In this document: positions 1 through 11,100 of the stretch, one piece after another
How positions within the stretch are numbered: position 1 is the first letter of the stretch
Layout of the letters: each line of letters starts with the position of its first letter
NCBI GenBank assembly: GCA_946803715.1
Contig: CAMPET010000358.1
Location: 5,032-38,317 of the forward strand
Length of the DNA: 33,286 nt
Source: Beroe ovata
Lineage: Eukaryota > Ctenophora > Nuda > Beroida > Beroidae
Direction of reading: 5' to 3'
Made by a program: the position numbers and the translations under genes
Notes under the pieces: generated by a model
Seen by the model: the letters and a program-made list of their open reading frames with translations, nothing else
What the model was told of the DNA's origin: nothing
Databases searched by the model: none

Positions 1-827
1 TATTTCCTATTGTCCTTCCACAATAGACTGATAATCAGATCTCTTGGTAATTCCTCTGACGACTTCCACTACGACCAGAACTTTGATAACAAAGTCCAGC
101 CAAACAAGACAACTCAACCTTTAGGTTAAGCTGGAGTTAAAAACACAACTTGAACTTCTTCCTCTTGTTCTGCCACAAATTTCTCTTCTTTCTATATCAT
201 CATTAAGTCATTTCCTATTATGGTTAAAGGTGTTAGTATCGTAATATAACTAGCTTATTATATGAAATACAAAATGGAATATAATAACAATCTTCCGCCT
301 TTTCAAAAATAGGTGGTACAGAATATCATGCAAGGTTAATCCACCGCCTTTTAAAAACTAAGCGGTCATGCTCAATCAAAATCCCCAAAAAAATTTAAAA
401 AGAAACAATCCATGCACACTCTATAATATCATGGGGTAAATTCCATGGTATAAAAGTATAAAGCTTAAAAACAAAGCTCTAACAACCGAGCTATAGTAGG
501 ATGGAAACTCACCTGATATCCTTACATCATGATGAGTCATAACATACCATGCCATGCCATAACATGCCATTCCATAACATGCCATACCATAGGCAGGTAC
601 CATGTCATGTGTCATAATCCATTTCATCCTAGGGATTCAAGAAACATTGACACAACAAAACCAAGATATGTTAACAGGCATAACATCGCAAGATCAATTA
701 CAAATATATGATTGACAAACAATTAACAATTTCAAACCCAAAAAAAATAATACATTTACATAATAAATTATCACTTCAGTAATTCATCAATGTAGCAAAA
801 CAGTCTGAGCTCGAATATTTTTCCAGT
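1..827. other. Intergenic, no gene seen
   Basis: AT-rich sequence without a convincing coding exon on either strand. It holds two related short imperfect hairpins near 296-322 and 343-366, both of the form CCGCC-TTTT...GGTGG or GCGGT. A short degenerate tandem array based on CCATAACATGCCAT lies at about 540-605. The open frames here are made of these repeats (for example reiterated YGMAC) and are not proteins. Confidence 0.6.
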
Positions 828-1163
828 TGTTGAGAGTAATACACAAATCATGGATCAAGCAGACCCTCTCAGGACATTATGTCGTCTGCCGACCACCCTG
901 GCTGCAGGGACGGAACCTGCATTCGACCGGAGGCCTCACGGCTGCTCCCGGTGGCAACTCATCGGAAAGGTACCCATTTTTCTGAGCATTGCAAGAGAGT
1001 TCGACAATGCTCAGGAAATGCGACTACTCCACTAGACCAATATACAAGCCAGAGCAAAATTCAATCAAAATCCTAAGGTCAAATCTGAGAAAATGACTTA
1101 TTACAAAAGCACAATATAAAACTCGTGTGAAAAATTTAAAAAAATAGTTCATTTTTTACAACA
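828..1163 (-). repeat. Candidate copia 3' LTR
   Basis: This 336-bp segment begins TGTTG and ends CAACA on the + strand, the TG...CA inverted termini expected of an LTR. It starts 44 nt after the stop codon of the copia polyprotein on the minus strand, where the 3' LTR should lie. The length is typical for copia. A TATA-like TTTATATT occurs within it on the sense strand. The matching 5' LTR would be beyond the gap at 4066, so LTR-LTR identity cannot be tested here. The polypurine tract upstream is weak. Confidence 0.45.
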
Positions 1164-1207
1164 CTATGAACTGTCCATCCAGCCTAAAGACATTTCAAAA
1201 CATCTGA

Positions 1208-4065
1208 TTATATGCTATTCAGCTCTCCTGTTTGCAGTACATAGTCCAGCTTTCTCGAGTCTGCCCCCTGTTTGGTGAGTGAATCAGCCAGCATCTCAGT
1301 ATTAGAGACCCATCGAACTTCACTGACTTCCCCACATTGTAGCATTTCCTTTAGATTGGCTATGTCTCTCCTCAATCTGTGATTATCCACTGGCTTGGTA
1401 GAGTGGATTGCACTGTATAACTGTCTTGAGTCAGTTAAAGCCACAATGTTCAATAATTTTTCATTGCTACATAATCCAATCAGCATTTCAACAATTATTC
1501 CCCTGATCCAAATAGCATGATTCAAAGCGTCCAAGAGAGCAAGAGTTTCACTTTCCAGTGTCGAGGAGACAACCCTGGTTATTTTATTTGTTGCCCAGGT
1601 AAGAACACCAGCTTTGTCTTCTGAATGAAGGAATACTATGTAACCTCGCTCTAGCACTGTTTACTTTATCATCTATATTTCCAAAACTAGCATCGCTGAA
1701 CACAACAATTTTGATGTTTTCTTTCAAATTCAGTCTCGGGAACTTGATGCATTTGTTTTGAGCAGCTTTTGAGACAACTTTATTCAATTCCATCAAATCT
1801 TGAATTGTAGGCTTTCTGTTTTTTCTAGAAGCATTATATACATCCCATTTCAAATCAGGTCTAGTAATGTATGCCATCCAGGATAGTTTTCCCAGTAATG
1901 AGAGATACTGCGTCTTTTCTTCAGCAGTAAGATCTGATTCTCTCTGCATTCTTCTGCCGGCCTCGATATTTGCAGGTCTGATGTTCTTTGCATACTCATA
2001 CTGATCTAGTGTAATCCATTCATCTTCTTGAGAAATGTTTATTCCAATGTACTTGAACATGTTCGACTGAGTACGTTTGCTGATGTCATACTTGGATAGG
2101 ATTTGCTTGACTACAGAGTTTTTGAAATGAATGTTACCACATAGCAAGAAGTCATCAACATGTAACAAAATCATTCCACAAAGTTTGTTGTTAATGTTAT
2201 AGTAAAACAGTGCAGGATCATATTTGCATTTTTTGCATCCAATACTCATCAGGAATTCACTGATTGAGTCATACCAATTCCGAGAGCTGTCGGCCAGTCC
2301 ATACGCCGGTTTTTCCAGCTGCCATATGATTCCCACCTTCTTGAGGTTTCGTGGTGGTTTAACAAAAACATCCCTGTCTAGTTTTCGAGATTGGAGAAAC
2401 GCAGCTTTAATATCCATGCTTTCTATCTTCCAATTCATACTACCTGCTAAGCACATGAATGCTCTCATAGATGATTTTTCTCCAGTTGGAGAATCAGCAC
2501 TAGTATACTCTGATTCTTCAAATCCTCGGACTACCAATCGTGCTTTAAATTTATCTTTACCCAAGTCAGTCACTACCCATCTGGTACTAACAGTGACCTG
2601 TCCAGTGTCCTTAACTTCTTTATAAACTCCATATTTCTTCCATACTCCCAGCTCGGTTTCCATTGCTTCCTGGACCTTTTCTTCATCATATCTCTCTTTT
2701 GGAACATTCACAACAAGAACCAAGCCCTTCTTGCAATCTTCCCCCTCGACATACAAAATTTTGTCATCTGCCTCCTCATTCCATCTTTTCTGAACAACAA
2801 TATCATTACCAGTCAGCTTCATCCACGAATGATCCCCATCTTTCTCCAGATTCCAGGTGTTTTTATGCTCACTGGCAGTATTCTTAATTTTCCAGGCTGG
2901 TCCTATGATTTTTGCGTTGTGCCATTTTTCTTCACTTAGGCTGGTTTTATATCTGATTTCTTCACCTTTTTTAAGATCCAGTATTCCATTTTTCTTGGTT
3001 TCAACATCAACCCAGTCGTCAACATCAGATACATTCCTCCTCTCTATTTCATCCTGATTCTCATTTTCGTGTATTTCCTCGGTCTCATGCCATACCTCAT
3101 GTTCATCATCGTCTTTTTCAATTTCTTGTATCTCTGATACCTGTTCTGTTTCGTCATCTGGACTGTCATCATCCGAATTGTTGTCCGAATCACTTTCAGA
3201 ACTGTTTTCGGGCTCAATCTGCTTCTCAGTCTGTGGCTGATCCTCTGGTAACTTGACACGTTTCTTATTCACATCTTGTGTGTCCACTTCTTGGGCCCAC
3301 CTATCCTTAAGTACTACTTTAGTAACATGCACTCTGAACATAGAACCCCCTTGTCTAATGAAAACTTGTTTCCCGTCTTTGCCAATTACTGTAGCTGGAC
3401 CACACCATTTTTTCTGATTCTTTTTCTTGAAATATACCCTATCTCCAGTGAAATATTCTTCTTCTACTTTAGGAACATATCCTCGGAGAGCTCTCTTCAC
3501 TTTATCTGAGTTATTAGCCCTGATGAATGAACTTCTTGACTGATACATGCTATTAAGTTGATCAGCTAAGATCTTGCTGACTGTGGTGTCATTCATAGTG
3601 GTGATTGATTCAAGATTATCCAAGCCAGGGATGCTTGGATTTCTACCGAAGACCAGCATGTAGGGTGAAAAGCCGAAACTGTTTGCTAGACTATTCTTGG
3701 CATTAGTAGCCCAGGCTAAAAGAATGCCTGGATGACAATCCGGAAAGTCATCTTTCAGTTGGCTGTAGGTCTCCTTGATCAGCCCATTGTGTCGCTCACA
3801 TATTCCGTTTGAGAACGGAGAGTTAGCAGCTGTGGTTTCAAACTCTATTCCTAGTCTTTCACACATTTCCTGAAATTCTTGATTAACAAATTCTCCCCCA
3901 TTGTCTGACCGAGCCCTTAAAGGCCTTCCCAATATACTTATCCAACAATCAAATAAAGCGCCCAGAACAGATTCTTTGGTCTTGTCTTTGATTATACGGG
4001 TTCCTGAAAATCTACTGAACATGTCGATAACATGGAACATGATGTTCCCATCATCTAGGTAACTC
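1208..4065 (-). pseudogene. Copia pol: integrase, RT, RNase H, one frameshift
   Basis: The polyprotein enters at 4065 and reads open to about 1655. It then needs a change of frame to continue to the stop at 1208. Integrase catalytic residues are visible: Asp in HVIDMFSRF, Asp in RSDNGGEF and Glu in GICERHNG. RT has the copia signatures VVTDLG and IKAAFLQ, and a catalytic box reading LHVDDFLL. RNase H shows VVFSDASFGN before the frame break, then STLESETLAL and ALTDSRQLY after it, and ends LADSLTKQG. An acidic Ser/Asp/Glu-rich linker separates integrase from RT. The frame break near 1645-1660, in GCTAGAGCGAGG, suggests a dead copy or a sequencing error. Confidence in the family is high; current activity is unlikely. 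Confidence 0.85.
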
Positions 4066-4066
4066 N
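4066..4066. other. Single N, contig join
   Basis: An isolated N separates a copia element broken in mid-integrase (minus) from the last intron of a HECT ligase gene (plus). The integrase frame does not continue past it. This is what a scaffolding join inside a repeat looks like. True distance and adjacency across this base are unknown. Confidence 0.75.
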
Positions 4067-4090
4067 GTTCTCTAATTGAGTCTGGAATAA

Positions 4091-4288
<198 letters not shown>

Positions 4289-5081
4289 ATGATTCGTGTA
4301 AAATTTCTTAGCAATTTAATTGATTAAATAATGCGATAAAAGTTGATTTGGAAACTCTTATTATGAATGTTGTGTCAGATTTTTTGATTGAAACTTCGGA
4401 GGAAAGACTCGAACGACTCTCAGATAATTTGAATTGGCTGAAAATGTATTGTTTTGATGTTTTCCTCAAAATTTATCGTACTAAAGCACGTTTTTCGATA
4501 GCACGCGAGTAAAATGTCAAACTGGGAATTTCGATTTATCTTTATTTCTTGGATAGCCGATTTGACATTAATTAATGCTGATTTTTAAACGAAATTCGTG
4601 TTAATAAAAAGATTATCTATTTTGTGATGGGTCATTGAAAACTGCCTCTTACTTCCAAGTTTATGGTATCCAGGCAGTGCGCGCGTAGGTCTTCTGTAAA
4701 TGCTAACAACTAATTTCGGCTGCGTCCTATTGAGAGTACACCGCGGAATATGCTCAAGAAAGTAACAGTCTGCCATATTGGATATTTGTAGATTTCAGAC
4801 GATAGAAGCCGAAAATAACATTTTCCCAGCTGCTCACTGCTATTTATAATGATAGTGAATTATAGTGATCTACAATTGAAATTGTTCCTTAATTATTGAA
4901 AGGCTCAAATATTTACATAGCTATACAAAACATGTCAGTGCAAAAACACTGCTATGGTTCTATAGATACACTCCTTTAACACCATTAGTTTCACTCCTTC
5001 ATTCGTCAAGGTCAAGACGTCGTCATGAAGATCAAAGTAGGTACGAGACTTGAGATCATAGATCCATTGAGCGACATTTCC
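4289..5081. other. Convergent 3' region between HECT and CCDC17-type genes
   Basis: No coding exon is seen. The segment should hold the 3' UTR of the HECT gene (from the left, plus) and that of the CCDC17-type gene (from the right, minus). An AATAAA at 4603-4608 is a plausible poly(A) signal for the HECT transcript, about 315 nt after its stop. Confidence 0.5.
4603..4608 (+). terminator. Poly(A) signal, HECT gene
   Basis: Canonical AATAAA about 315 nt downstream of the HECT stop codon. It is the first canonical hexamer on that strand after the gene. Assignment is by position only. Confidence 0.4.
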
Positions 5082-5111
5082 TCATGGATCCATTGAGCGA
5101 CATTTCCTCAT
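5061..5111. repeat. 26-bp tandem duplication spanning a stop codon
   Basis: The unit starting GATCCATTGAGCGACATTTC occurs twice head to tail with a 26-bp period, the second copy lacking the last base. It covers the end of the CCDC17-type coding sequence. Because 26 is not a multiple of 3, the duplication moves the frame. Both with and without it the minus-strand reading ends at a TGA two codons after SMD, so protein length is unchanged and only the last residue differs (Pro instead of Leu). Confidence 0.9.
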
Positions 5112-8100
5112 CTCTTCGGCTATAAACTCGACTCCGTCCCTAGCTAACTGTTCATAGTCTTGATTAACAGCGTATGCCACATTCTTCACTTCAGACCCGA
5201 ATCTACTGTCGAAAATCTAGAAATATGTCAAAATTCACCGCAATGATCGTGGAACCAAGCAAAATAGGCCATCTCAAAATATGGTGTAACTAGTTATTCC
5301 TACCTGGGCCACTATGAATGGTTTATTTTCCTGATCATCAGAAACTTCCAAAACGGATCTCAGCTCTGTGTCAGTAGTATGAATATCCAAGCTGCTGACA
5401 GGTCCTGTCACCAGTGATATTTCACATCGTAGTGACTTGTTAACAAATATCACAGGGGACGTTGAGCAGAATATAGGGATTGTTGTCCAACCGATAGATA
5501 CGAAACTGCCGTCTTTGTGTCCGAGTACCTGCGATTGACATATCATGAGCTCAAACTCTCGCAGTTCGAATAGAAATAATCAGTGTTTTCATCTGATCAC
5601 ATTTCTCGAAAAATACTGGTTTTTCAAGCTGAGTATTCGCTAAGTGTTCACTAAGCATACACTGTCCAGTATATGGTCAGGGGTTAGGATGCAGTACATA
5701 TCTGCACCTACTACTAATAGGGGGATGGACCCGCAGGGTCCACTAACCTGCACCAGGATGAATACATCGTGAGATGGTATGACGTGTTTGAAATAGTGCA
5801 CTTGATCCATCCACTTTATCCTATTCTCAACACAGAACTGAACTGACTCGTTGTACGTGATGTGGTCAGTGTACTTGTGTATCGTATCTTTGGTACACAA
5901 TCGCAGATAAACAAACGTCTTGTAGTGACAGTTATCCAGATTCTAGGGAAAAAATGATCAACACATCACATGGAATTCAACGATAGTATCATTTATTCAT
6001 TTAACAAAACATTGAATTTAGCATCGAACTTAACATCGAACTTAACATCGAACTTAACATCGAACTTAACATCGAATCTTTAATAGTAATTACGATTAAT
6101 AGCGAGTAATAATAGTAACGATAAATCAAGTTAGTGCAAAACGTGCTATCCTTGGCAAACACGTACCTTCACTCCAAGAATCTTGACACCGAATCCAAAA
6201 TCAGGGTTGTACTCGACAATTTCGGATGAGTGCATGTCCAAGACAGTCTGTCCTTTGTGTCTCGTCAGTTTCTTTACCACTCCCGAGGCAGCGACAGGGG
6301 ATACTGACTTGCCTGAAATACAAGTGTGAGAAGTTTATTATCACTACCACACTGATAGTATATCATGAATTAGTTGTATCAATGACTAGGATCGTGTATA
6401 AAGAGGATGGAGGATGAATGGCAACAACTATAATGTACCTGTCACGATTGGTCTGCGGCGGTGTGAGTCGAGCAGGTACATCTCTGTGTCTGTCAGTGTG
6501 GGGCGGGTATCACAGTACACCCCGTCATTGTATGTAGGTATGGACGGTACTGACCCTGACTTGTACATTATCCGAACCAGTAACCACGCACACGGTATTT
6601 GGTACGTGTCCTGAACACAGAATTATTCCAAAGTTTGGAAATAGGTAGGCGGTATGGCAAGGGAATACTAATATTTGATAAGGCTATCAAAACTGAATAG
6701 CGTCTCACCCTATCTGCCTATAACCAGTGAATCCCCATGTACCTGTATTGAATCAGTTGTGAGGGTGGTGCTGGCGTCTGGTCCATCCACATGTATAGGG
6801 AGTTGGATAGGCCCCTCATTCAGCACCACACTACTCTCTGTGTCATCTGTGGGTGCTGTGTTTGTGCCACGAACACAGAACAAGTTCAGCACACTGTAAC
6901 CCACACACATCAACTGTGCTGCGAAGTCACGGATTTAATTTAGTTGACAGAGAAGGTGGGCAATTGATTCCGGCGGGTAGGTTCCAATATTGAACTGGGG
7001 ATGAATTTTAGGGTCTCAAAGTAGGCCTCATGCATTATCTTGATACATTCTTAATCACCTGAAGCTACATGGAGTGAATACATCTTGAACACGACGACAG
7101 TGGTTTTTGGCACATTGCCAGGTAATTGTACAGTGTACTTGTATACTGGATTGTACACATCGCTCTCCAGAACCAGCCCGGTGGAGATCTGGGGTCCGAC
7201 CGTGTTGAAATCCCGGTCAAAAACACGGCCAGTGACCCGGGAAATGGTAACACAGCTCGGCAGATACCTCGCTCCATCTGAGGGAATGTATTACAAGCTG
7301 GGGTGGGACTCAAAATGTCGATAACTCGGTCGACATCGTGTGATTAAAATTAGGATAAATGAAATTGGACAAAACTGATAGACTGAAACCATAATCATTC
7401 CCCATGTTTCTACATATTTGCCCTACCTATGGCGAGAATGATGGATTTCTTGCTATCGTGAACCTTGAAATTCGGTTTCGGGTCCACATGACGGAATGCC
7501 CCAGTGGGTAGCCGAGGTTGTGGGATGTTAGCGAGACTCGTGTGACGGACAGGGAAGGAGGGAACCGGTTCAGTGGTATCATAGTATCGGACCAGGAAAT
7601 ATGAGTCGGGGAGTGGGGGAAATGTGGTTCTGGGATGAGCATCTTCATTCTCCAATTCATCTGACAAGACCTGCAAGATGAAGTGTGTTAGAGATCGATC
7701 TGCAATGATTATTGTCGTGATCTTTACCAATTTCCCCCGTAGATAATTGCAAATTTGTACTTTGTTGATGTTTACATGGTCGATCACTTTATCGATTGTA
7801 TCACCTTGACAAGATCTTGGAAAGAAGGGACTGGAGGTTTGAAGACCTCCAACATTTGTTCCTTGTCTGAGTATTTGGACCAAGTCCAGCCGATTGCACC
7901 GTTATCTTCATTTTTCTCATCTCTAAACTCAAACAAGATGAGATCATCACTGGGTTGCCATGGTAACTCCAGCGTCTGGTAATCAAAGAAGTGGTAGTTT
8001 GTCATGGTCGTCTGGTAACCGTGTTGAGAAGGTGGTAAATCTTCACTGGGAGCACCGATTAGTTCCATTTCCTCATCTATCTGACAATNACTAACCTGCA

Positions 8101-11100
8101 CCAGGATGAATACATCGTGAGATGGTATGACGTGTTTGAAATAGTGCACTTGATCCATCCACTTTATCCTATTCTCAACACAGAACTGAACTGACTCGTT
8201 GTACGTGATGTGGTCAGTGTACTTGTGTATCGTATCTTTGGTACACAATCGCAGATAAACAAACGTCTTGTAGTGACAGTTATCCAGATTCTAGGGAAAA
8301 AATGATCAACACATCACATGGAATTCAACGATAGTATCATTTATTCATTTAACAAAACATTGAATTTAGCATCGAACTTAACATCGAACTTAACATCGAA
8401 CTTAACATCGAACTTAACATCGAATCTTTAATAGTAATTACGATTAATAGCGAGTAATAATAGTAACGATAAATCAAGTTAGTGCAAAACGTGCTATCCT
8501 TGGCAAACACGTACCTTCACTCCAAGAATCTTGACACCGAATCCAAAATCAGGGTTGTACTCGACAATTTCGGATGAGTGCATGTCCAAGACAGTCTGTC
8601 CTTTGTGTCTCGTCAGTTTCTTTACCACTCCCGAGGCAGCGACAGGGGATACTGACTTGCCTGAAATACAAGTGTGAGAAGTTTATTATCACTACCACAC
8701 TGATAGTATATCATGAATTAGTTGTATCAATGACTAGGATCGTGTATAAAGAGGATGGAGGATGAATGGCAACAACTATAATGTACCTGTCACGATTGGT
8801 CTGCGGCGGTGTGAGTCGAGCAGGTACATCTCTGTGTCTGTCAGTGTGGGGCGGGTATCACAGTACACCCCGTCATTGTATGTAGGACTGACCCTGACTT
8901 GTACATTATCCGAACCAGTAACCACGCACACGGTATTTGGTACGTGTCCTGAACACAGAATTATTCCAAAGTTTGGAAATAGGTAGGCGGTATGGCAAGG
9001 GAATACTAATATTTGATAAGGCTATCAAAACTGAATAGCGTCTCACCCTATCTGCCTATAACCAGTGAATCCCCATGTACCTGTATTGAATCAGTTGTGA
9101 GGGTGGTGCTGGCGTCTGGTCCATCCACATGTATAGGGAGTTGGATAGGCCCCTCATTCAGCACCACACTACTCTCTGTGTCATCTGTGGGTGCTGTGTT
9201 TGTGCCACGAACACAGAACAAGTTCAGCACACTGTAACCCACACACATCAACTGTGCTGCGAAGTCACGGATTTAATTTAGTTGACAGAGAAGGTGGGCA
9301 ATTGATTCCGGCGGGTAGGTTCCAATATTGAACTGGGGATGAATTTTAGGGTCTCAAAGTAGGCCTCATGCATTATCTTGATACATTCTTAATCACCTGA
9401 AGCTACATGGAGTGAATACATCTTGAACACGACGACAGTGGTTTTTGGCACATTGCCAGGTAATTGTACAGTGTACTTGTATACTGGATTGTACACATCG
9501 CTCTCCAGAACCAGCCCGGTGGAGATCTGGGGACCGACCGTGTTGAAATCCCGGTCAAAAACACGGCCAGTGACCCGGGAAATGGTAACACAGCTCGGCA
9601 GATACCTCGCTCCATCTGAGGGAATGTATTACAAGCTGGGGTGGGACTCAAAATGTCGATAACTCGGTCGACATCGTGTGATTAAAATTAGGATAAATGA
9701 AATTGGACAAAACTGATAGACTGAAACCATAATCATTCCCCATGTTTCTACATATTTGCCCTACCTATGGCGAGAATGATGGATTTCTTGCTATCGTGAA
9801 CCTTGAAATTCGGTTTCGGGTCCACATGACGGAATGCCCCAGTGGGTAGCCGAGGTTGAGGGATGTTAGCGAGACTCGTGTGACGGACAGGGAAGGAGGG
9901 AACCGGTTCTGTGGTATCATAGTATCGGACCAGGAAATACGACTCGGGGAGTAGGGGAAATGTGGTTTTGGGATGAGCATCTTCATTCTCCAATTCATCT
10001 GACAAGACCTGCAAGATGAAGTGTGATCGATCTGCAATGATTATTGTCGTGATCGATCTGCCAATTTCCCCCGTAGATAATTGCAAATTTGTACTTTGTG
10101 GATGTTTACTTGGTGGATCACTTTATCGATTGTATCACCTTGACAAGATCTTGGAAAGAAGGGACCGGAGGTTTGAAGACCTCCAACATTTGTTCCTTGT
10201 CTGAGTATTTGGACCAAGTCCAGCCGATTGCACCGTTATCTTCATTTTTCTCATCTCTAAACTCAAACAAGATGAGATCATCACTGGGTTGCCATGGTAA
10301 CTCCAGCGTCTGGTAATCAAAGAAGTGGTAGTTTGTCATGGTCGTCTGGTAACCGTGTTGAGAAGGTGGTAAATCTTCACTGGGAGCACCGATTAGTTCC
10401 ATTTCCTCATCTATCTGACAATGCTTCACGTGAACTGTTATCCCCGAGTTGTACTGGACGGTGTTTTCAGGGTGAAGTCTGTTGTCAGGCAGTGATGTCT
10501 CACTCGGTCTCGATTTGGTGTTGTCAGCTCGGGATTTGCTGTTGTCAGCTCGGGATTTGCTGTTGTCAGCTCGGGATTTGCTGTTGTCAGATTTGTCAGG
10601 TACAGCTGCAGTTGGAGTGGTAACAAGGGCAGGGAGTATCAGGGTATGGAAATGTAATCCCTTCACGCGAGATGGGGCAGTTGGTGCAGGAGCAATGAGT
10701 GGAGTTGCTATGGGTGCGGGCAGAGCAGATTTTGGTTCATCAGCTGGTTTAGGGGGTGGGGGAGGCGGCATTGGTCGCATTGGAGTGGGGGCTTTAGCAC
10801 TGCGTCTTGCCGTCTGAGACAGAGCTACAGTTAGGAATAATGATCATGAATGAATCAGGATTCATAGTCATTACCCAAACAATACAATGAAATCATGTTC
10901 ATAACTCATTATCTCACATTCTCACCTTGACAGGGTCAAAATCCCCTGGTGGGCCGTAGGTTGCAGCAACTCTCTCTAAAGAGGTGGTTTTCTCGCGACT
11001 CGGCACCTAACGAGACATAGTCACCATGGTTACAGGATAGTTACCATGGTTACAGGATAACAGTGCGACAGTTGTCGCCACACTATCACGCACACAGTAC

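Larger units (their letters stand above)
828..4066 (-). mobile_element. Ty1/copia LTR retrotransposon, 5'-truncated
   Basis: On the minus strand the domain order is integrase core, reverse transcriptase, RNase H, then the candidate LTR. Integrase before RT is the diagnostic order of Ty1/copia. The gag, zinc knuckle, protease and the first part of integrase are absent because the sequence stops at the single N at 4066, one residue before the integrase segment reading YLDDGN. The sequence on the other side does not continue the element, so the truncation coincides with an assembly join rather than a natural end. Confidence 0.85.
8090..10422. repeat. Copy 2 of the 2.35-kb direct repeat
   Basis: Near-identical to 5742-8088. 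It is 2333 bp long; the net difference comes from a 10-bp deletion after 8886, plus 6-bp and 2-bp intronic indels near 10028 and 10060. Coding substitutions are few and several are silent; the clearest replacements are in exon 12 (AHPRTTFPPLPD in copy 1, AHPKTTFPLLPE in copy 2). Exon equivalents are 9765-10008, 9397-9615, 9081-9256, 8787-8948, 8515-8660 and 8096-8290. Exon 11 is complete only on this side (10139-10813). Confidence 0.92.

Noticed and set aside
850-1076. Two overlapping short + frames in a GC-richer patch
   Set aside because: The patch lies inside the candidate copia LTR; no protein family fits.
6018-6077. Regular short repeats suggesting a CRISPR-like array
   Set aside because: Contiguous 12-bp tandem repeats without spacers, in an intron of an animal gene.
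9403-9651. 82-codon minus frame starting MSPTPACNTF (also in copy 1)
   Set aside because: Wrong frame of exon 13. The real exon frame reads YLPSCVTISRVTGRVFDRDF and fits both neighbouring phases.
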